Source of the DNA: Galeopsis tetrahit
Lineage: Eukaryota; Streptophyta; Magnoliopsida; Lamiales; Lamiaceae
NCBI GenBank assembly: GCA_963675135.1
Contig: OY776129.1
Coordinates: 64,327,028 to 64,391,027 of the forward strand
Reading direction: 5' to 3'
Length of the DNA stretch: 64,000 nucleotides
Shown: positions 57,006-64,000 of the stretch, in pieces
Position numbering within the stretch: position 1 is the stretch's first letter
Layout of the letters: every line of letters begins with the position of its first letter
The notes under the pieces: generated by a model
Seen by the model: only the letters and a program-made list of their open reading frames with translations
Told to the model about the DNA's origin: nothing
Database searches by the model: none
Position numbers and translations under genes: made by a program

Positions 57006-57197
57006 GACATTATATACAGTATCTTATTTCTAATACCATGAGTACACATACGGAATGTAACAAATTGGTCAGATTGACGACGCAAACAATTTCTGAGGGT
57101 TCAATCTATATTTAATTGAAGTATCCGTTGGTGAACAGTGTCACAGTAAAATTGATTCTTCAAATTAATGGGTTATTGAAACGGATATCAAGATTTA

Positions 57198-58008
57198 GGG
57201 GTGTATTTAATTGAGATTCTGTTGAATTTTTTTGGACTTTTAAAATCTAGGGGTATTCAATCCGGATTTTTAAAAGTCTTTCAAAATTTTGAGTTATTCA
57301 ATACGGATTTTAAAAAGTCTTTAGAAATTTTTAGGTATTCAACAATCTATGGATTTTAATGGATTTCGTTGGATTCTCTTTCAAAAATATAAATAAATTT
57401 CACTAATTAAAATCTCTTCTAAAAAGTAGAGATTTCAACGGATTCTCTTAGAAAACTCTGAAAGAGAAGAAAAAAAAAACTGTGTTAACTATGAATTACA
57501 TCTCTGTATTTTAAAATTATGTTCTTTCTTTCAAAATTATAGTATATCGAACACCGCATTACGTGGTGTTCGATAAGATTTTGGTGGTCAAGGTCGTCAC
57601 CCCATAAATGCAATTATTCAATTGAATTTTTGGTATTTTCAAATTGCAATTTACAAGTTTGCTGGATTACATAACTTTCTTCGGAAAGAAAGTCGCTAAT
57701 GCATGGAGAACTAGTATTGCTAACTATGTGAAAATGAGGCCGAGGTATAACTCTGATGAAAATGAAGATGAGAATAATAATGATAAATAATAATTTTTTT
57801 TTGAACTAGGTTTTAGGGGCGTAGTTTATGGAAATCCATGTAAATCAATAAAAAAATGTGTATTTCAGAATCCTGTCAAATCTATAAAAATTCATATAAA
57901 TCAATAAAAAAAGTCAGTCAAACTCTGCATAGTCTATGAATTTTCTAAATCCACAGACTTTTTAAAGTCCAAAAAAATCCAACAGAATCTCAATTGAATA
58001 CACCCCCC
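57198..58008. mobile_element. PIF/Harbinger-type element, 811 bp, with transposase relic
   Basis: About 45-bp TIRs (left GGGGTGTATTTAATTGAGAT, right CAATTGAATACACCCCCC) with TTA on both sides (57195-57197, 58009-58011). Subterminal AAAAGTCTTT.AAA and TCTATGGATTT blocks are repeated. A coding relic lies at 57665-57790. Confidence 0.85.
57665..57790 (+). pseudogene. Possible Harbinger ORF C-terminal relic
   Basis: An open stretch reads YITFFGKKVANAWRTSIANY, then VKMRPRYNSDENEDENNNDK and a stop. The WRxxIA motif and acidic tail could be the end of a Harbinger nuclease or its Myb-like partner, but this is inference from context; only about 40 codons survive. Confidence 0.35.
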
Positions 58009-58153
58009 TTAATAAAAAAATTAAACACGAACATGATACAGTATATAAGGATATGTTAATGTGACGACATAAACACGATAAAAATACAATATTTTTCGTA
58101 TTGATGTGATACAACATGATAACGACATAAAATGTAGCCTCATTTGTCTTATA

Positions 58154-58354
58154 TTCTCCGTCCACAAAATGTAGTCTCATACACTTTATGGAAGCAATCA
58201 CTCTTCAACTATCACCTAATTACTCAAATTGTTACTAACCTTATTTACATTGGATTCCACAATACCCTACAATACATTTACTTTATCTACATTTTACTTA
58301 AAACATGTTCCCTCCGACCCTCTCAATGAGTCTACTTATTGTGGATGGAGGAAA
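58154..58354. mobile_element. Stowaway-type MITE
   Basis: TTCTCCGTCCACAAAATGTA at the left, TACTTATTGTGGATGGAGGAAA at the right. Shares AAATGTAGTCTCATACACTTT with 15735-15992. Confidence 0.75.
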
Positions 58355-58379
58355 TATATATATCGATCTCGATCTATGT

Positions 58380-58850
58380 TAAAATAGCGATTAGTTTAAA
58401 ACATATAAAAAAGGGGATGGACTACAAACTGATGTAGCATGAGTGGTGTTGTAATTTTTGAAGAAACGAGAGCATTCGAAGAATTTTTTTAAGTTTTGAG
58501 AGTCGGAACACGATTTTGGCAAGCGAGCACACTTTTTCGAGTGAAAACGATGCTACAAGTCAAACTCACGGCTTTGCCTTGACCTTTGACGCTTTTTGGT
58601 CAAATTCCATCATTTGAGGGATCAAAACGCGTTTTATTGGTTTTTTTTGTGTTATTTTTACAATTTTCAATTTTTAATCTCTTTTCAAATATTGTGGAGA
58701 TAGTTTTAAAGATTTGATATTATAGAAGACATGTTCTTCATTTATTCATGAATATTCGAATATGTTTTGAATAAATGAATTTTAATTCGTATTCGTTTTG
58801 ATCACGCACGCTGCATCACAAACCTACTCCTAGTACACACTAGTTTTTTT
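58380..58850. other. Unassigned sequence absent from copy 1 of the duplication
   Basis: Contains moderately GC-rich text (GCGAGCACACTTTTTCGAGT, TTTGACGCTTTTTGGTCAAA) unlike its AT-rich flanks. Possibly part of an old retroelement. No ends or coding are recognised. Confidence 0.35.
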
Positions 58851-58944
58851 TTTTTTTAATTACATTACTTGTGTGCAATTATTAAATAACCTTAATTCGT
58901 ATTTCAGACCAACTACCTATGCGTACGCACTGCCAACGTACATA

Positions 58945-59243
58945 CTCCCTCCGTCCCGTGATTATTTGCACACTTTCTTTAACGGGCGTCCCAACATTAT
59001 TTGCACACTCTAAAAAAGGAAATAACTCACATATTTTTTACCAATATTACCCCTCCTTTATTTTACTTGGACCCACAACTTAACTCAATTTATAACTTTA
59101 GTCAAATCTCCAGTTTTACACCCACTCTAGTCAATGAATTACCAATAATACCCCTCATTTATTATATCATACACATCACTATATTCCATTTTCTTAATTT
59201 TCGTGCCGGTCAAACCATGCACAAAATCCTGGGACGGAGGGAG
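58945..59243. mobile_element. Stowaway-type MITE with empty site in copy 1
   Basis: CTCCCTCCGTCCCGTGATTA to TCCTGGGACGGAGGGAG, TA duplication. Copy 1 (40230-40250) has ACGTACGTACTCACC uninterrupted. A diverged sister lies at 59395. Confidence 0.9.
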
Positions 59244-59394
59244 TACTACGTACTCACCACCTTGCCTATTATATACTCCATGCCAGATTATCCACACCAT
59301 TTATTATAATTATACAAAACATTAAATAACATATGCTATTTCTTAAATTAAGGAGTGACAATTATATATTCCCCAGCCAGTTGTTAAAAGATAT

Positions 59395-59679
59395 ACTCCC
59401 TTCCGTGATTATTTGCACACTTTTTTTAACGGACGTCCCAACATTATTTGCACTCTAAAAAATTAAATAACTCACATAATTTTAACCAATATTACCTCTC
59501 CTTTATTTTACTTAGGTCTACAACTTAACTCAATTTATAACTTTAGTCAAATCTCTACCCACTTTAGTCAATGAATTACCAATAATATCCTTCCTTTATT
59601 CTACCATACACATCACTATATTTTATTTTCTTAATTTCCGTGTCGGTGAAACCATGCACAAAATTTTGGGACGGAGGAG
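59395..59679. mobile_element. Stowaway-type MITE, sister of 58945
   Basis: CTCCCTTCCGTGATTATTTG at the left, TTTTGGGACGGAGGAG at the right. The interior is collinear with 58945-59243 (ACGGACGTCCCAACATTATT and so on). It sits about 300 bp upstream of the P450 start. Confidence 0.85.
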
Positions 59680-59973
59680 TCGTAAAATGTTGTGTTGTGC
59701 AATACAGTAACTTGTAACCTAGCCAAAACTGACACCAAGAATCACGCTAGAGACGTGCATATCATGTATGAGTCATAACAACTAATCCAAATAAGTAATG
59801 GGCCCGAATCAGCTTGATTTTCGTGTTTCACAAAAATAGTATGATTTTTCTGCAGGCGGTTGTTCATTAATTAATTATTTTTTCTAGCTAGGAGACACAA
59901 ATAATATATACTAACGTCTAGTATTAGTATATATATACCCAACAGTATATGCATGAGATGATATATTAATACC
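59680..59973 (+). promoter_or_regulatory. Proximal promoter of the plus-strand CYP82-like gene
   Basis: A TATA run TATATATATA at 59928-59937 lies about 37-46 bp before the ATG at 59974, so the 5'UTR would be very short. Two Stowaway MITEs lie just upstream. No other motif is clear. Confidence 0.5.
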
Positions 59974-62348
59974 ATGGCATTTCTAGTGGTACCATGGATT
60001 GCTGCCTTAGCAATCGTTTCAGTAAGTACTCTTTATTTCTACACTAGTACTAGAGCAAAGAATCATGGAAACAAATTATTGGCTCCCAAGGCAGGTGGAG
60101 GGTGGCCATTTATTGGGCACTTGCTTATGCTATCAGGGCCCGATCCACTTCACATAACACTCTCAGGCATGGCCGATAAACACGGCCCCATTTTCAGCGT
60201 GGGCCTGGGCACGAGGCGCGGCCTGATAATCAACAGCTGGGAAACAGCCAAGGAATGCTACAGAACCAACGACTTAGCCTTGTCGAACCGGCCCGGGACA
60301 GCTGCGATGGGGCTCATGGGCTACGACTTCGCCATGTTCGGGTTCAGCAATTACAGGGCCTACTGGAGAGAAATGCGCAAGATCTCGGTGCTTCGCCTTC
60401 TTTCGAATAGGAAAGTTGAGGCGCTTGGGGGCGCGCGTGTGGTGGAAGCGAGGACGATGTTGAAGAAGCTGTATGGGACGAAGAGGGTGGAGGTGAACAT
60501 GAGGGAGGTGTTTGGCGAGTTGAGTGTGAATTTGATGTCGAGAATGGTGGGAGGTGGCGTGATTGAGGGAGGGAAATGGAGAGACACGATTAGGAGTTTC
60601 TTCAAGATGATGACGGTTTTCACGATTTCGGATGTGGTGCCGTGGCTTAAGTGGATGGATAGTTGGTTCGGAGGAATGCACGAAGCTTTCAGGAGAACGG
60701 GGAGAGAGTTTGATGGGATGCTTGAAGCTTGGTTGGAGGAGCATAAGAGAACTAGGAGCCTGCTGAGTAGTGGTGAAAAGGAGGAGGAGGAGGATGATTT
60801 CATGACGGAGATGCTGAGTGCCGCTGATGAAGTTGCTCATGAGTTCCCCTCTGGCTATGATGCTGATACAATCAATAAAGCAACATGTCAGGTACGTATT
60901 ATACGCAGACCCCATTCTAATGTAAGGCCACTGAACCAATTGATTCATGAAAGTCCGTTAATATTGACCAACTTAAAACCTTAAGCCCATTTAACCTAAA
61001 AGTCAAGTTAAGATAATTTTAAAAAATTCGCGGGTCATAAGCCCGGATCCGGGTTGTCCAAACAAATGTTTTACTACATGACCAAAATATTGTTACTACA
61101 AGGTCAAAAAATTTAATACTTACATGTTGAAACATTCTGCAAATTCAACCAAAAAATTAACCGTCCAGAATATTTTTGGACATATAGTAATACACTTTTG
61201 ACTTTGTATTGATAAAATTTTGATCTTGTGGTAACATTGTTTTAGTCATGTAGTAGCCAAATAAGTCAGAATTATTTTAGTAATTTTGCTCAAAAAAAAA
61301 TAAGTGTCCAAAATATTTTTGGACTTGCAGTAATACACTTTTAGTTTTGTAGTGATAAAATTTATGTCATGTAGTAAGATAATATTTTAGATCGAAAATA
61401 AATATTATAATTAAGGTTGACCCGCGTTGACCCACAAATTTTGACTTAATTGGTCAATATTGCATACATGCTATAAGTTTTTGCCTTAATATTTCAGTTT
61501 TTTAGAGATCCATTTTTTAAATGATTGATATTTTCTTTATTTTTATTATGAGTTGGTATAAAATAAAGATGCGAAGGAAGGAGACTTTATTGATTTTAAA
61601 GTTGGATTTAGAATCAAGTATTTCTAGGACGTACTGTACGATTTGGTGGCCTAGCATCCCTATTTTGACCCATGAAATTCCTTATATACTCTAATTGATT
61701 GAATTCAATACAATAATTTGTGTGCAGACAATGATGGTAGGAGGAACTGATACCGGTACTGCAACACTTATATGGGCACTGACTCTTCTTCTAAACAATC
61801 GCCACACTCTGGAAAAGGCTCAACAAGAACTAGACCTTCACGTGGGGCGAGATAGGCTAGTACAAGAATCAGACATTGGAAAACTAGTGTACATCCAGGC
61901 CATAGTAAAGGAAACTCTGCGCCTACAGCCACCAATACCTGTCAACCCAAGGGAAGCAAAAGAGGAGTGTGTTGTAGCAGGCTATCACATCCCCAAAGGC
62001 ACCCGCATCTTCGTCAACACGTGGAAAATCCAACGGGATCCACGTGTTTGGAACAACCCTCTGGAATTCAATCCAGAGAGATTTCTTACAACTCACAAGG
62101 AGGTTGATGTCCTTGGGCTTCATTTTCAGCTGCTTCCATTCGGAGGCGGTCGAAGGGTTTGCCCTGCGATTTCTTTCGCCCTACGAGCAGCTCAGCTTGC
62201 TCTTGCAACACTTTTACAGGGATTCGATATTGATACACCTCTAGGTGAAGCTGTTGATATGCAGGGGAGTTTTGGTACTACCAATATGAAGGCCACTCCA
62301 CTTCAAGTGTGTCTCAACCCAAGATTGTCTCCTCAATTTTATGTGTAA
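59974..62348 (+). CDS. Cytochrome P450, CYP82 family-like, 512 aa, intact
   Basis: Exon 1 (59974-60891; donor CAG/GTACGT) and exon 2 (61728-62348; acceptor GTGCAG) join in phase 0, at the intron site usual for the CYP71 clan (NKATCQ/TMMVGG). Features in order: N-terminal ER anchor (residues 1-24), a hinge GGGWPFIGHL, the C-helix WREMRK, I-helix GGTDTG (311-316, keeping the Asp-Thr pair), ETLR (368-371), PERF (422-425), and heme loop FGGGRRVCPA (444-453, ligand Cys451). Length and the tail ATLLQGFDIDTPLGEAVDM fit CYP82, whose members hydroxylate or epoxidise flavones, alkaloids and terpenes with NADPH and P450 reductase. Oddities: Ala replaces the usual Gly after CP, and the usual AGKR segment is VGGGV. 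The substrate cannot be told from sequence. Confidence 0.88.
60955..61470. mobile_element. Probable MITE in the CYP82 intron
   Basis: Inverted ends TTAATATTGACCAACTTAA and TTAATTGGTCAATATTG, then complementary TTCGCGGGTC / GACCCGCG. Inside, an 80-bp block (AATATTTTTGGACnT..AGTAATACACTTTT) occurs twice (about 61170 and about 61310). It accounts for most of the 836-bp intron. No target duplication was read. Confidence 0.5.
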
Positions 62349-62674
62349 TTCAATTCGTTCGATGGATCGAGTTGAAGTATGTATTAATATGTACGGTTTA
62401 ATGTTTAATAAGTGCGTAGAGTAACTATTATATGTTTTGAACATGTTTACATGTATGGATGACGAATATATATAATTGTATTACGATTTCGTGTTTATGA
62501 AAAAATCTGAAATGAAGAAAATCCCGCGACATGGAAAAAACTGCAATAAATCAACATATATATTAAACAGATTGAAATACGGTATAGCACATACATATAG
62601 TTACTTGCACAGCAGTTTATTTTCTTATTTATCAAACCAATTAAGCATACTAAACATGAATATAAATTTGAAGA
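62349..62674. other. Convergent intergenic region between the two P450 genes
   Basis: 326 bp between the two stop codons holds both 3'UTRs. AT-rich, with no other feature. Confidence 0.6.
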
Positions 62675-63714
62675 CTAGAGATTCTCATATAGGAGTGGAG
62701 AAAGTCGAGGAGATAGAACAACTTGAAGAGGCCTGAGCTTGGGAAGTGCAATTCCCAAGCCTTCTTCCATGTCCACAGCCTCTCCCATCGGAGTTGTTAC
62801 GTCGAAACCTTGGAGCAAACGAGCGAGAGTCAACTCGATCACTTGTAGACCAAACACCATTGCCGGACACATTCTTCTGCCCGAGCTAAAGGGAATGTAC
62901 TCATAACACTGCCCTTTGAAATTCACATCCCTACTCTCTTCCAAAAATCGTTCTGGTCGGAACTCTTCGGGATCAGACCACACATTGGGGTCTCGATGCA
63001 ACTTCCACAAGTTCACAATCAGACGAGTGCCTTTGGGAACGTGATACGTTCCCACGTGGCAATCTTCAGTGGCCTCGTGTGGGCCGGCCAGGGGCCCTGG
63101 TGGATACAGCCTTAACGTTTCTTTGAAAATAGCTTGTAGGTAAGTGAGGTTGTTTATGTCGGATTCTTGAACCCATCTGTCTTTGCCTACGTTGGTGTCG
63201 AGTTCGTGTTTGACTTTTTTCATGACGTGGCGATTGTTTAGTAGCAATGAGAGTGCCCAAATTAGTGTCTCCGCCATGCTTTCTGAACCTGTCAATATTA
63301 AGATCTGAACACAAGATATATAAATGTTACTCCAGTATCTATAAGAGTTTCAACTTTTTGAAAAATAGTAGTATAATAAAAAAGCTTACTAGAATATTGG
63401 CCTTAATGATAGTTTCCCTGTTGTGACCAGATTGCACTTCATTCTCAGGAATAGCTGATAGCATCACATCCAGGAAATCAGAATCATCTGCTTCTAATTC
63501 TGTTAATTGATCACCTCGCTGATTAATTCTTTGGTGAAGCCATTCCTCCAACACTTTGTCCATTTTGTGAACACACTGTTTCATGGCCTTGATATGGCCC
63601 CCAATATCCAGCCATTCCAACCATGGGATTGCATCAGACAAAACAAACACACCACTAAGATACAATGCTTTTTTCACCTCTTCTTTGAACTCCCAATCTT
63701 TGTCCACTCCTTTG
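62675..63714 (-). CDS. Cytochrome P450, CYP82 family-like, C-terminal two-thirds (N-terminal part missing or outside the window)
   Basis: Minus strand. The heme exon is 62675-63304 (acceptor TTCAG); the exon before it runs from about 63714 to 63390 (donor CTA/GTAAGC), phase 0 at KANIL/ILILTG. Visible: KEEVKKALYLSGVFVLSDAI, I-helix TGSESM (the catalytic Thr is replaced by Ser), ETLR, PERF, and heme loop FSSGRRMCPA, ending SPRLSPLLYENL. Upstream of 63714 the sequence turns AT-rich and non-coding directly after a possible acceptor GCGCGCAG, so either an extra intron is present and exon 1 lies beyond 64000, or the gene has lost its N-terminus. The same junction is preserved in the fragment at 40.4 kb, so the state predates the duplication. 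It is tail-to-tail with the intact P450. Confidence 0.75.
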
Positions 63715-64000
63715 CTGCGCGCATCCCACATCACATCATTCTTATTATAATTTATTCATTAATTAAACTATAGTAGTTCGAAAGTTTTTATTAACTTCCT
63801 CCTACAAAAATATGATATTTTCTATTTCTAGTTATTATGTTACAAGTTACAGAAATGTGCAGGGTCATACACAAAATTAATTTGGATAGCCTTTGCTTTT
63901 CTCTGTAAAAATACACATCTCATAAACATATATACAAAATATATAAGACACATTTAATTAAACACTACAAAAAAACTGAGATTTAAAGACAGATTAGATT

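Larger units (their letters stand above)
55985..59340 (+). repeat. Segmental duplication, copy 2 leader (paralogue of 38.93-40.31 kb), expanded by insertions
   Basis: Matches copy 1 in four blocks, interrupted by a hAT element (56434-57005), a Harbinger element (57198-58008), a Stowaway (58154-58354), an unmatched stretch (58380-58850) and a Stowaway (58945-59243). It leads up to the intact P450 gene. Confidence 0.85.

Noticed and set aside
60274..60948. 224-codon minus-strand ORF opposite the P450
   Set aside because: Antisense shadow of the intact CYP82 exon 1; His/Pro-rich composition follows from the coding strand.

Overview
This is a plant nuclear window, almost certainly from a eudicot and possibly an asterid or Lamiales-type genome (the taxon is an inference). 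The reasons are GT-AG introns, a Ninja/AFP transcriptional co-repressor, CYP82-type cytochromes P450, Ty1/copia, Stowaway, Harbinger, hAT and Mutator-like elements, and tRNA-derived SINEs. No rRNA gene, true tRNA gene, CRISPR array or bacterial feature was seen. Host genes occupy only about a tenth of the window; most of the rest is mobile DNA, often nested.

Host genes, left to right: (1) the 5' end of an NTF2-domain/G3BP-like RNA-binding protein gene on the minus strand (209-498, running off the left edge); (2) a two-coding-exon, 86-residue PIG-Y-like membrane protein on the minus strand (5962-6611), with a likely untranslated first exon near 7661-7800; (3) a two-exon Ninja-family/AFP gene (12966-14867, 383 aa) behind a promoter with three ABRE/G-box-like sites; (4) two degraded copies of an unidentified coiled-coil gene (21.8-22.6 kb and 34.4-35.4 kb), each preceded by multiplied copies of its own 5' region; (5) a decayed gene remnant at 42.5-43.5 kb; (6) at the right edge, an intact CYP82-like P450 (59974-62348, plus strand, 512 aa) tail-to-tail with a second CYP82-like gene on the minus strand (62675-63714), whose N-terminal part is missing or lies outside the window. 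A fragment of the second P450 also sits at 40.33-40.69 kb, inside a segmental duplication whose other copy lies around 51.4-63.9 kb.

Mobile DNA: two Mutator-like elements of one family, with 9-bp target duplications, at 10.05-12.27 kb, the larger carrying a coding-like insert; a self-nested Harbinger-type MITE at 16.5-17.4 kb; two roughly 4-kb elements back to back (23.8-32.1 kb), with long inverted arms built from a GC-rich exon-like segment plus an array of about seven spaced ATGCAAAT motifs; a truncated Ty1/copia element at 45.7-49.1 kb; a MULE at 49.97-51.32 kb whose empty site can be read elsewhere in the window; GC-rich elements carrying paired GTCGAC hairpins; a Foldback-like palindrome at 53.5-55.8 kb with tandem-repeat arms; and three hAT MITEs with readable 8-bp target duplications. 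Many insertions can be dated relative to each other because a paralogous empty site is present in the same window.

All calls come from reading the sequence by eye. Family names rest on recognised motifs and not on database searches, and element borders given as approximate are uncertain.
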